A stretch of 64,000 bases of DNA, taken from assembly GCF_004006665.1 (NCBI RefSeq), contig NZ_QOCL01000003.1, forward strand, positions 705,405-769,404, in the 5' to 3' direction. The stretch's first letter is position 1; every line of letters starts with the position of its first letter. The notes below the pieces were generated by a model that made no database searches, was not told where the DNA came from, and saw only the letters and a list, made by a program, of their open reading frames with translations. The position numbers and the translations under genes are program-made. Of this stretch, positions 34,126 to 42,385 are shown piece after piece. The stretch comes from Halobacteriovorax sp. HLS. GTDB taxonomy: Bacteria; Bdellovibrionota; Bacteriovoracia; Bacteriovoracales; Bacteriovoracaceae.

Positions 34126-35114
34126 TGAAGAATATTCTCTTACTATGTGGTGGTGGTGGAAGCGAGCACGAAATCTCGCTTCTTTCTGCTAAATATATTT
34201 TTGATACGTTAGCAACTTGTGACGATTATAAAGTATTCAAAGTAGAGATTCTTCGAAATGGAGATAGGATCGATCAAGACGGTTATCTTTGTGAACTTAG
34301 AAAGGCCGGTGAAATTTTTTATCCACACAGTGAAGAAATTCACAAACTAGACTTCGCCATTCCATGCATTCATGGACCACCTGGTGAAAATGGCATCATT
34401 CAGTCTATTTTTGAACTAATGGGTCTTCCCTATCTTGGTGTCGGACCTGAAGCGAGCCAGATTTGCTTCAATAAAGTTTCAACTAAATTATGGCTAGATG
34501 CTCTTCAAATTCCAAATACTGAGTATATTTTTCTTGGTGAATTCAACGAAGTCAATAAACATAGAGCACAAGTCTTTTTCGATCAACATAAAGACATCTA
34601 CATAAAAGCAGCAAGTCAAGGTTCATCCGTAGGCTGCTATCATGTCAATAAAGAAGAGTACTTAGAAAAATCCTTAACAGAAGCGTTTAAATTCTCTGAT
34701 TTTGTCCTCATTGAAAAAACTCAAAAGGCCAGAGAATTAGAAATTTCAGTTTACGAATATGAAGGGCAAATTCATGCTTCACTACCTGGTGAGATAATAT
34801 GTCCTGATGGGTTTTATACTTTTGAACAAAAGTATTCAAAAGAAAGTAAAACTCACACAGATATAGTGGCCAAGAATATTCCCCAAAAAATTTCTGACGA
34901 AATGAAAGATATGGCCATAAAAGCATTTAGAGGTCTTAAACTTAAACACTTATCTAGAGTTGACTTCTTTTTAACTGACGATGGGAAAGTATTTATAAAC
35001 GAGATCAATACATTCCCAGGAATGACTCCGATTTCAATGTTTCCAAAAATGATGGAAAACAATGGTCACAAATTTAAAACGTACTTAAATAATATAATTC
35101 AATCTTCGACATAG
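34125..35114 (+). CDS. ddl: D-alanine--D-alanine ligase
   Basis: 329 residues from a GTG whose G overlaps the thrS stop (TAGTG). The N-terminal GGGGSEHEISLLSA, the ATP-grasp centre (YIKAASQGSSVGCYHVNKE) and the metal-binding end INEINTFPGMTPISMFP are typical of Ddl. It makes the D-Ala-D-Ala dipeptide for peptidoglycan in the cytoplasm. Eleven bases separate it from the following fusion gene. Confidence 0.95.
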   Translation: MKNILLLCGGGGSEHEISLLSAKYIFDTLATCDDYKVFKVEILRNGDRIDQDGYLCELRKAGEIFYPHSEEIHKLDFAIPCIHGPPGENGIIQSIFELMGLPYLGVGPEASQICFNKVSTKLWLDALQIPNTEYIFLGEFNEVNKHRAQVFFDQHKDIYIKAASQGSSVGCYHVNKEEYLEKSLTEAFKFSDFVLIEKTQKARELEISVYEYEGQIHASLPGEIICPDGFYTFEQKYSKESKTHTDIVAKNIPQKISDEMKDMAIKAFRGLKLKHLSRVDFFLTDDGKVFINEINTFPGMTPISMFPKMMENNGHKFKTYLNNIIQSST

Positions 35115-35125
35115 ACGAGGCGACA

Positions 35126-38100
35126 ATGAAATTAGAACTCATAAACAAATCAAGCGAAACTCACTCAAAAGAAATTCTTCAAAGCTATTACAAAAACAAT
35201 CTCATACCACCTGAAAAGAAAAACTACTTAACTAACCTAGAATCTTCAACTGGACCATTCTTGGCGATAGAAGGTTCAAATGGCACAACTCAATATATGA
35301 TGGACGCCGCTTCACAAATCGCAACATTAGGACTTGGTTTTTCTCCTAGTGTTTTCTTTGGAACGGCCCACTACTTAGAAACCTGGTTAAATAACAAAGA
35401 TGGTAAAGAATTTAAGAGCATTCGTGCTGCGTTTGAATCTTTCTTAAAAAGAAAATCAGGATTCAAAAATTTAGATTTAACTATTTGCAACTCTGGAGCT
35501 GAAGCAAATGAAATAGCACTTGGTTACTGTTACCGTTCAAGACATAACTTAGGCGCCAACAAGGTGCTTGCCTTCGAAGGAAGTTTTCATGGGAGGATGA
35601 TGGTAACACTCTCTAGTACATGGAATAAGACCAAGAGAATTCCATTTGAGTGGCCAGAGCATGAAACTATTTACTGTCCATTTCCAGGCCTTGACACAGA
35701 TGAAATCCTTGTTCCTTCTCCTGATGGATGGCAAGAGTTCTGGGAAAACTCAAGCTCTAATGAACTTGAAGTACCTGTCCATTGGTTACAAGATCCACAG
35801 GTAGCAAAGGAAGTTGCCTCACTATTAAGCGTAAAAGAACAACTTAGAACTAATAAAATATTTGCAATTATTGTTGAGCCTATGCAGTGTGAAGGTGGAG
35901 ATTGCTATGCAAGCGGTAGATTCAACGAGGCATTAATATCGCTTGCTCATAGCTATCATGTGAAAGTTGTTCACGATGAAGTCCAAACAGGTTTCCACCT
36001 AGGAAAGGAGTTCTTCTGGCATCGTGAATTAAATATGAAAAACTCTAAATCAGAGTTATTATCGCCAGACTACGTAGTTTGCGCAAAAAAAGCACAAGTA
36101 GGACTAGTTCTTTCCCATGAAAATATATGGGGAAGAAATAAGTATGAAGAATTTCAAGTTGCCTCAGTTGTGAGAGGATACCTCCACGCGATTGCACTTG
36201 ATCAATCTCAAGACAAAATTGTTGAACTAGAAAATACAGCTAGGACGGAACTTGAAAAGCTCGTTAAGAAATTTCCAGAAAAAATAACAAGACCAAGAGC
36301 GAATGGAATGGCTTTTGCTTTTGAAGTTCCTAGCGCACAAGACTCACTAGAGTTTATTTCTAAAAGATTCGATCATGGCCTTTTATACTATCCTGCCGGA
36401 GAAAAAACACTTCGTTTCAGATTAAATACTAGCTTCACAAAAGAAGATATTAAATTTCTTTTTGAACGAATTGAAGTAATGGCAAAGAGTATTTTCAATA
36501 ATGAACAAGAGACATTTGTAACTCATATTGAAACTAAATCTAGAGATTCTGAAATAATTTATGAGTGGCAAAAGCTTCTTACAAAGCTTAAGTTAAATGC
36601 ACTAAAGAAGAGTGATTTAAAAAGCTCTGAGAATCTAGACTCTATTCTAAAACTATTTAGCAAATCTTGTGACAAAGAATTATTTATAATTGATAGCTCA
36701 AATTTTGAAGACTGGCGTACACAGATAGAACAGATTCAAAAAGATATCTACGAGCCAACTCGACAGACTGATATAGGTGTTTTCGAAAAAAGTGCTCAAC
36801 ATAAGAACTCAGTTGCGATTGGTGTGAAGGAAGATGACAAACTACTAGCTATTGCCTTTAGCTCGCCCCTAGCAATCAATCCACTAGAAAGAGGTGTAAG
36901 AAAAGATCCATATATTGATAATGATAATGTTCTCTACATGATCGACTCAACTGTTACCGAAGCGTTACAAGGTAGAGGCCTTGGAAGAGTTTTAAAGTAC
37001 GCTCTTACCGCTATCGCGATGACTAAGGAAACTCAAAGGATACATGGAAGAAACCGTGACCGCATGGCCGCAAGTATGTTAAATATCAACTTATCCCTCG
37101 GCGCATATGAACTGATGTATATGAAAGAGGATTACCCTGATTTTGAAGAATACAGAGATGTTTTCTACTATACATCTACTACGAAATGGAAAGAGCTGCC
37201 ACTAAATCTAAGTAATGCTATACAATCACCTCTTTGTTCGAGTGACTTAACAGATTCATATATTGAGGAGCAGCTATCATTTCTCGTTAACAAAGTATGT
37301 CTATCTAACTTTGTTTCCCAGAGATTTTTAGATCAGTTAAGATCACTTACATCTTTGCTGCCAAAGACTATGCAGCATGCATATACGACTTCAGGTCAGT
37401 CTGAATGTGTAGATAAAGTGGCCAAAACAATTTGGTATTGTGCTGAAAACAAAGACAATCATATGATAACTTTTGCGGATCATTTTTTTGGAAATGGAAG
37501 CTTTTTAGCTAGATCTTTGAGCTATCAAAAGGATAAGTTCTTTAATGTTTCTCATTTAGCAAATCCAACAGAAGACACTATTCAGGACGTTCTTGACGAA
37601 GTCGAAGAGAAGCTAAAGCAAGGAGCAAAAGGTGGTGTTTGGATTGAGCCAATTCAACAAAAGACAATGAAGAGAACTCCAAGAGAATTTCTAAAAAAAC
37701 TAAAAGTATTATGCGAAAAATATAAAACTAAACTTATATATAATGAAACAGCATCTGCATGCTATCGCTATGATAACTCAAACTTCTTTACTTCAAACAT
37801 CGAAGAGCTTGCTCCTAATGCAGCAATATGTTTTCTAGGTGGCCAAGCAGGTCTTTGCTTTACTAACAAAGATATCTTCATAGATAAGCCTCTAATGCTA
37901 ATTAGTACTTGGGATGGTGATGAATTCTCTCTATCGAACTTCAATTATGCTACAGGCTTAATTAATAGTGATCTTGAAAATTTCACACAAGTGAAAATAG
38001 ATTTTACAAATAAGTTAACAGAAATTCTTTCTTCATATGATATTGAAGAAATGGAACTAGAAAATGGCGTTGGATACTTTATAGGTAATATTTCAAAATC

Positions 38101-38194
38101 TTTACAAAAGTTTTTTAAAAAGTCCAAAGAGCGATATATTGTGTGTCCTAGCTATGGGCAAATGAAGAAATTTCTAACTGAGACCGTCTCATGA
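35126..38194 (+). CDS. Fusion: class III aminotransferase, GNAT acetyltransferase, pseudo-aminotransferase
   Basis: 1022 residues in three parts. Residues about 25-455: PLP aminotransferase with SGAEANE (123-129), FEGSFHGRMM (150-159), EPMQCEGG (251-258), D284 (VVHDEVQTGF) and the PLP lysine in VVCAKKAQVG (K321/K322), a KKxQ arrangement like lysine epsilon-aminotransferases. Residues about 515-685: GNAT fold with acetyl-CoA loop QGRGLGRVL (615-623). Residues about 740-1022: a second aminotransferase-like domain aligning with the first (TSGQSE, FADHFFGN, EPIQQK, IYNETA, ICFLGGQAG) but with the PLP Asp changed to N873 and both lysines to Leu-Gly (904-905), so it cannot bind PLP covalently. Substrate unknown; a diamino acid is likely. 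Overlaps the next gene by ATGA. Confidence 0.88.
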   Translation: MKLELINKSSETHSKEILQSYYKNNLIPPEKKNYLTNLESSTGPFLAIEGSNGTTQYMMDAASQIATLGLGFSPSVFFGTAHYLETWLNNKDGKEFKSIRAAFESFLKRKSGFKNLDLTICNSGAEANEIALGYCYRSRHNLGANKVLAFEGSFHGRMMVTLSSTWNKTKRIPFEWPEHETIYCPFPGLDTDEILVPSPDGWQEFWENSSSNELEVPVHWLQDPQVAKEVASLLSVKEQLRTNKIFAIIVEPMQCEGGDCYASGRFNEALISLAHSYHVKVVHDEVQTGFHLGKEFFWHRELNMKNSKSELLSPDYVVCAKKAQVGLVLSHENIWGRNKYEEFQVASVVRGYLHAIALDQSQDKIVELENTARTELEKLVKKFPEKITRPRANGMAFAFEVPSAQDSLEFISKRFDHGLLYYPAGEKTLRFRLNTSFTKEDIKFLFERIEVMAKSIFNNEQETFVTHIETKSRDSEIIYEWQKLLTKLKLNALKKSDLKSSENLDSILKLFSKSCDKELFIIDSSNFEDWRTQIEQIQKDIYEPTRQTDIGVFEKSAQHKNSVAIGVKEDDKLLAIAFSSPLAINPLERGVRKDPYIDNDNVLYMIDSTVTEALQGRGLGRVLKYALTAIAMTKETQRIHGRNRDRMAASMLNINLSLGAYELMYMKEDYPDFEEYRDVFYYTSTTKWKELPLNLSNAIQSPLCSSDLTDSYIEEQLSFLVNKVCLSNFVSQRFLDQLRSLTSLLPKTMQHAYTTSGQSECVDKVAKTIWYCAENKDNHMITFADHFFGNGSFLARSLSYQKDKFFNVSHLANPTEDTIQDVLDEVEEKLKQGAKGGVWIEPIQQKTMKRTPREFLKKLKVLCEKYKTKLIYNETASACYRYDNSNFFTSNIEELAPNAAICFLGGQAGLCFTNKDIFIDKPLMLISTWDGDEFSLSNFNYATGLINSDLENFTQVKIDFTNKLTEILSSYDIEEMELENGVGYFIGNISKSLQKFFKKSKERYIVCPSYGQMKKFLTETVS

Positions 38195-39288
38195 TTGACT
38201 ACAACTTCCCTATCATAAGCTATGACCCTAAAGATTCTTATTATCAATGGGGTTTTAAGCATGGTAAGGCCTTTAGTGAGGGAATTAAAGAGCTCGTTAC
38301 GATTAGACGAAAGTTAATGCTTAAAAGAAATCCGTCTTTAGAGGAGCATATCTCAGAACTTGCACAGGAACAGTTTACTGTGACTAAAGAGTTCGATATT
38401 AACCTATCGAGTGAACTTGAAGGAATAGCAGATGGCGCTGAACTCTCTCTAGAAGATATCGTTATTTTGAATAACTATACTGACTTTAGAGATATCCACC
38501 TTCCTGAAGAAGGCTGCTCAACAATACAAGTACAAAATGATGAATCTCTCTTAAGCGGTCAAACATGGGATATGCATCGCTCAGCAAAGAGATTTCTATG
38601 TCTAATAGAAGTACCAAAAACTAAAAGCAATCCAGAAACTCTAGTCCTTTCTCTTGTAGGTTGTACAGGGCTCATGGCAATCAATTCTGAGCAGTGCTTC
38701 GTTGGTGTTAATAATATAAACACCCTTAATGCAAGAGTAGGACTTATTTGGCCAAACTTAGTTAGAAAGCTAATGATGAACAATTCTATTGAAGGGATGC
38801 GTGACACATTAACCAGTGCTCCTGTCACCTCAGGTCATAACTATCTAATAAGTACCACTAAAGGAAGCGAACACTGGGAAATCACCCCCAATAACAAAGA
38901 CCTTGTAGCAAAGCTAGATGAGAACCAAAAAGGATTTAGTTTTCATACCAATCATTGTTTAGGAGAGAATGTTCACCTAGAAGAAGACAAGAATAATGTA
39001 AGTAAGACTACGCATAAGCGTTATGAAATTTTGGATCACTCTGTAAAAGAGCTTCAGAGTTTTGACGATATGAAGTCACTACTTCAGTCTCATGAACAAT
39101 ACCCCGTCTCTATATGCACACATCTTGAAACAGGTGCCGATGATCCATCAGCAACATGTGGAGGTGGTATTGTAAACATGAAAGACGGAAAAGTAGTATT
39201 CTGGAGAGGATGTCCAGAGTATGACCAAAACTATATTGAATATTCATATCAATTTGACTTAGCGACTAAGTCCTTTAAAAGAGTTTAA
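38191..39288 (+). CDS. C45-family Ntn hydrolase/acyltransferase-like protein
   Basis: 365 residues without a signal peptide. Layout of the isopenicillin-N acyltransferase (C45) family: N-terminal helical segment with GFKHGKAFSEGI, ELEGIADGAELSLEDIVILNNYTDF, then EGCSTIQV, where autocleavage before Cys109 would expose the N-terminal nucleophile, then GQTWDMH and later VGVNNINTLNARVG and HTNHC. Members hydrolyse or form amide bonds (acyl-amino acid amidases, acyltransferases). Between two aminotransferases and beside an acetyltransferase domain, it may remove or move an acyl group on an amino-acid intermediate; this is inference. Confidence 0.82.
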   Translation: MIDYNFPIISYDPKDSYYQWGFKHGKAFSEGIKELVTIRRKLMLKRNPSLEEHISELAQEQFTVTKEFDINLSSELEGIADGAELSLEDIVILNNYTDFRDIHLPEEGCSTIQVQNDESLLSGQTWDMHRSAKRFLCLIEVPKTKSNPETLVLSLVGCTGLMAINSEQCFVGVNNINTLNARVGLIWPNLVRKLMMNNSIEGMRDTLTSAPVTSGHNYLISTTKGSEHWEITPNNKDLVAKLDENQKGFSFHTNHCLGENVHLEEDKNNVSKTTHKRYEILDHSVKELQSFDDMKSLLQSHEQYPVSICTHLETGADDPSATCGGGIVNMKDGKVVFWRGCPEYDQNYIEYSYQFDLATKSFKRV

Positions 39289-39289
39289 A

Positions 39290-40480
39290 GTGAAAGAAAT
39301 TCCTTTTTATGTAACCTGGACTAACCAAACAGGAGCATTAACTTTAGATATCGCCTCGGCCAAAGGCCCTCACTATATTACAAGAAATGGGAAAAAAATT
39401 TTAGACCTAAGTTCAACAAGCTATCAAGCAGCTTTTGGTCATTCTGATAAAGAAATAATCAAAGCGATCACAGACCAACTAAAAGTCCTTCCAATTGCAT
39501 CCCCTAAGTTGGTATTTGATTTAAAGCAAAAAGTTACCCAAAAACTGTTACAACTCTTAAAGTTAAAAGGGAAAATTTTCTACACTGTTTCTGGAGCAGA
39601 ATCTGTCGAGAACGCGATAAAGATTTCACGACAATTTAGTGGAAAAAAATACATTCTAGCAAGAAAGAACTCTTATCATGGAGCTAGCCTTGGCGCCTTA
39701 AGTTTAACAGGTGATTGGAGAGCTAAAGATCATTTAACATTAAGTAAGTGGACTAAGAGAATACCTGAACCTAAGAATGATCCACACGCAGTTGAATTTG
39801 AAAAGCTTATCAAAAAAGTAGGTGCTCATAATATTGCAGCAATTTGCTTGGAAACCGTGACCGGAGGCAATGGCGTAATAGTAGCTCCTAAAACCTGGTG
39901 GAAGGCCGTAGCAAGATTTAAAAAAGAGTATGGAATTCTAATAATTCTTGATGAAGTTGTCTGTGGTTTTGGAAGACTGGGTACTGCTTTTGGATTCCAA
40001 CAATTTCCTATCAAACCAGATATTGTCTGTATGGCAAAAATAATAACAGGTGGGTACATACCATTTGGAGCCGTTTGGACAAATAGTAAAATTGCGAAGT
40101 TTTATGATAAACAGATTCTAAGCTGTGGACTAACTAGTTATGCACACCCACTGGGTCTCGCTGCGATGAATATTGTCATCGATAAAATTCAATCACCTGA
40201 GCATAATAGAAGATTTTCTTTACTTCATGATGAATTAGAGACATGGTCTTCAATTTTCTCTAATCTTGACCAAGTTAAAGAAGTTCGTCACATAGGACTT
40301 TTGATGGCAATAGAGTTAAAGACTCCCATTCCAACAAAGTCATTCCTGGATAAATCTATTCTATTGGCCAGTGTTGGAAATAATTTAATTATTGCTCCAA
40401 ATTACGTAACGAAAAGTTCACAACTTAAAAAAGCATTAACAGCAGTTAAAGAAGTTATAGAAGGTAAAAATGACAAGTAA
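39290..40480 (+). CDS. Class III PLP-dependent aminotransferase
   Basis: 396 residues from a GTG start one base after the C45 gene stop. PLP enzyme landmarks: SGAESVENAIKISR (101-114), HGASLGALSLTG, ETVTGGNGV (188-195), D221 (IILDEVVCGFGRLG) and PLP lysine K250 (CMAKIITGGYIPFGA). Similar in layout to omega-amino-acid and 4-aminobutyrate transaminases; the acceptor and donor cannot be told from sequence. It overlaps the CoA-transferase A gene by 11 bases. Together with the fusion protein the operon has two active transaminase sites, which suggests a diamine or diamino-acid substrate. Confidence 0.92.
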   Translation: MKEIPFYVTWTNQTGALTLDIASAKGPHYITRNGKKILDLSSTSYQAAFGHSDKEIIKAITDQLKVLPIASPKLVFDLKQKVTQKLLQLLKLKGKIFYTVSGAESVENAIKISRQFSGKKYILARKNSYHGASLGALSLTGDWRAKDHLTLSKWTKRIPEPKNDPHAVEFEKLIKKVGAHNIAAICLETVTGGNGVIVAPKTWWKAVARFKKEYGILIILDEVVCGFGRLGTAFGFQQFPIKPDIVCMAKIITGGYIPFGAVWTNSKIAKFYDKQILSCGLTSYAHPLGLAAMNIVIDKIQSPEHNRRFSLLHDELETWSSIFSNLDQVKEVRHIGLLMAIELKTPIPTKSFLDKSILLASVGNNLIIAPNYVTKSSQLKKALTAVKEVIEGKNDK

Positions 40481-41162
40481 AGTTTATAAAGACGCTATGA
40501 GTGCATGTGCGGATATATCGTCTGGTTCTAGTATAATGAGTGGAGGTTTCGGCCTATGTGGTATTGCTGAAAATTGTATCGATGCACTTTCTAAAATGGA
40601 CATCAATAATCTATCTATTATTTCTAACAATATTGGTAACTCTGGTCGTGGATTAGTTAAAATTTTAGTTCAAAATAAAATTTCAAATGCATATTGTTCT
40701 TATGTTGGTGGAAACCCTGACCTAGAAAAGCAAATGCTGGATGGTTCAGTTAAGGTTGAACTTATTCCCCAAGGTACATTCAGCGAAAGAATAAGAGCAG
40801 CTGGACTTGGAATAAGGGCATTCTATACACCTACAGGGTATGGAACTTTAATAGCTGAAGGAAAAGACGTTAAGGAATTTGATAGACCATGTATTCTAGA
40901 AGAGGCCCTTCATGCTGATTACGCTATCATAAAGGCGCAAAAAGCAGATCCGTATGGCAATTTATGGTTTAAAGAAACTGCGAGAAATTTTTCACCTCTA
41001 ATGGCCATGGCCGCGAAAGTTACTATTGTAGAAGTTGAACAATTAGTTGGCCTAGGAGAACTTCGTGCTGAGGATATACACTTACCTGGAATATTCGTTC
41101 AAAGAATATTCCAAGGAACTAACTATAAAAACGATATAGAATTTCTTAAAACACAGGATTAA
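40470..41162 (+). CDS. 3-oxoacid CoA-transferase, subunit A
   Basis: 230 residues. Glycine-rich opening GSSIMSGGFGLCGIAENCIDAL, then LSIISNNIGNSGRGL and GTFSERIRAAGLGIRAFYTP, typical of the alpha subunit of AtoD/ScoA/PcaI-type transferases. It moves CoA from succinyl- or acetyl-CoA to a 3-oxoacid such as acetoacetate or 3-oxoadipate. It overlaps the aminotransferase gene, and subunit B follows after two bases. Confidence 0.93.
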   Translation: MTSKVYKDAMSACADISSGSSIMSGGFGLCGIAENCIDALSKMDINNLSIISNNIGNSGRGLVKILVQNKISNAYCSYVGGNPDLEKQMLDGSVKVELIPQGTFSERIRAAGLGIRAFYTPTGYGTLIAEGKDVKEFDRPCILEEALHADYAIIKAQKADPYGNLWFKETARNFSPLMAMAAKVTIVEVEQLVGLGELRAEDIHLPGIFVQRIFQGTNYKNDIEFLKTQD

Positions 41163-41164
41163 AT

Positions 41165-41791
41165 ATGAGTTGGTCAAAAATAGAAATGGCAAAAGAAGTA
41201 ATTGAGCTTTTTAAGAAAGACTCATCGGTGAATCTAGGAATTGGTCTTCCTACTCTTGTTGCCGAACATATTCCTGAAAGTATGAATATAATGATTCACT
41301 CTGAAAATGGTGTACTGGGAGTAAAGGGTAGGCCTAAGAACAGCGAAGTGTCTGCAACATTAATAAATGCTGGTAAAGAGACTATCTCTATAAATGATTC
41401 AGCTAGCTTCTTTGATAGTTCTCTTAGCTTTGGAATGATTCGAGGTGGTCATATAGATTACTGTGTACTTGGAGGTATGGAAGTCGATACCGAGCGTTCA
41501 TTGGCCAATTGGATGATTCCAGGTAAGAAAGTCACAGGAATGGGTGGCGCGATGGATTTAGTGAACGGTTCAAAGTGTGTCATTATCATGATGGGCCACT
41601 TTAATAAATCAGGCGAATCAAAACTTAAGAAAGTATGCGAACTTCCTTTAACAGGACTTGCTGTAGTTGATATTGTTGTAACAGATTACGGTGTTTTTAA
41701 ACCAAATGGAAATAAGTTTGAAATTATTAAATTGGCCAGTGGTATTGAAAAAGAAGATTTGAAAGAATTAGATTTGTACGAAGAGAAATAA
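41165..41791 (+). CDS. 3-oxoacid CoA-transferase, subunit B
   Basis: 208 residues. Catalytic glutamate E47 is in HSENGVLGVKG, the family's SENG motif; NLGIGLPTLVAEHIP and GGHIDYCVLGGMEVD also match AtoA/ScoB/PcaJ. The enzyme forms a glutamyl-CoA intermediate. With subunit A it would activate the final keto acid of the pathway to a CoA ester ready for thiolysis, feeding acetyl-CoA to central metabolism. Last gene of the operon; a strong terminator follows. Confidence 0.94.
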   Translation: MSWSKIEMAKEVIELFKKDSSVNLGIGLPTLVAEHIPESMNIMIHSENGVLGVKGRPKNSEVSATLINAGKETISINDSASFFDSSLSFGMIRGGHIDYCVLGGMEVDTERSLANWMIPGKKVTGMGGAMDLVNGSKCVIIMMGHFNKSGESKLKKVCELPLTGLAVVDIVVTDYGVFKPNGNKFEIIKLASGIEKEDLKELDLYEEK

Positions 41792-41792
41792 A

Positions 41793-41825
41793 AAAGGGGG
41801 CCCCTGCAAAATTGCCCCCTTTCTT
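41793..41825 (+). terminator. Terminator of the aminotransferase/CoA-transferase operon
   Basis: Stem AAAGGGGGC (41793-41801) and GCCCCCTTT (41814-41822), twelve-base loop, then T-rich sequence. Directly after the stop codon. Confidence 0.88.
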
Positions 41826-41957
41826 TCGGCTTCCTGCCTCTACGTAATTGACTTCCTGTCAGTTACAAATAAATTATAACCCGAAAATTCAAAAAAATAA
41901 CAAAAATCTTTTCTAGGCAATTCTTTCCAAAAATTAGAGCAACTTTATAGAGTTTAG

Positions 41958-41985
41958 TTGACAAAAATATAAATACACCTATGCT
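41958..41985 (+). promoter_or_regulatory. Promoter ahead of the unknown-protein/lipoprotein cluster
   Basis: TTGACA at 41958-41963, 16-base spacer, TATGCT at 41980-41985. An in-frame ATG at 41981 lies inside the -10 element, so translation must begin downstream at 42023. Confidence 0.55.
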
Positions 41986-42022
41986 TAATATATACAATTT
42001 TTTATACCTAAGTAGTGTCACG

Positions 42023-42385
42023 ATGAGCCCATTCAATAAAATATATCATTCTATTAGACGTGTATTTCGTCCTAACTTATATAAAATACAATCATTCACG
42101 TTTTATATACCATCTCCACCTCCAAGAAAGGTTGGTTACAGAGAGAAAGAGTTTGATAAGTTATTTTATAATTTCATCAATAATGGTTACGAGATACTTA
42201 ACTTTAAGACTCAGAATAATTCCGGAACATCCCACTCGGGTATGTGGGTAATTTTTATTGTCCGCTCTACAACAGGTAGTACAGCAGCCCTTGATCTTGA
42301 TGATGACATTGAGCTTGGAGATGACTACGAAAAAGAAGTTATAGAGGGTCTATATCAAATTAATGATAATAATGACTTTATTTAG
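42023..42385 (+). CDS. Unknown small protein
   Basis: 120 residues from the ATG at 42023, the first start downstream of the predicted promoter. Basic N-terminus (FNKIYHSIRRVFRPNLYK), then a compact region with EKEFDKLFYNFINNGYEILN and SGMWVIFIVRS, and an acidic C-terminus (LDLDDDIELGDDYEKEV). The middle (unit about 45-95) has the look of a DUF4177-like fold, small beta-alpha proteins with GYE and a late aromatic strand, but I cannot assign it. Overlaps the following lipoprotein gene by 14 bases. Confidence 0.6.
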   Translation: MSPFNKIYHSIRRVFRPNLYKIQSFTFYIPSPPPRKVGYREKEFDKLFYNFINNGYEILNFKTQNNSGTSHSGMWVIFIVRSTTGSTAALDLDDDIELGDDYEKEVIEGLYQINDNNDFI

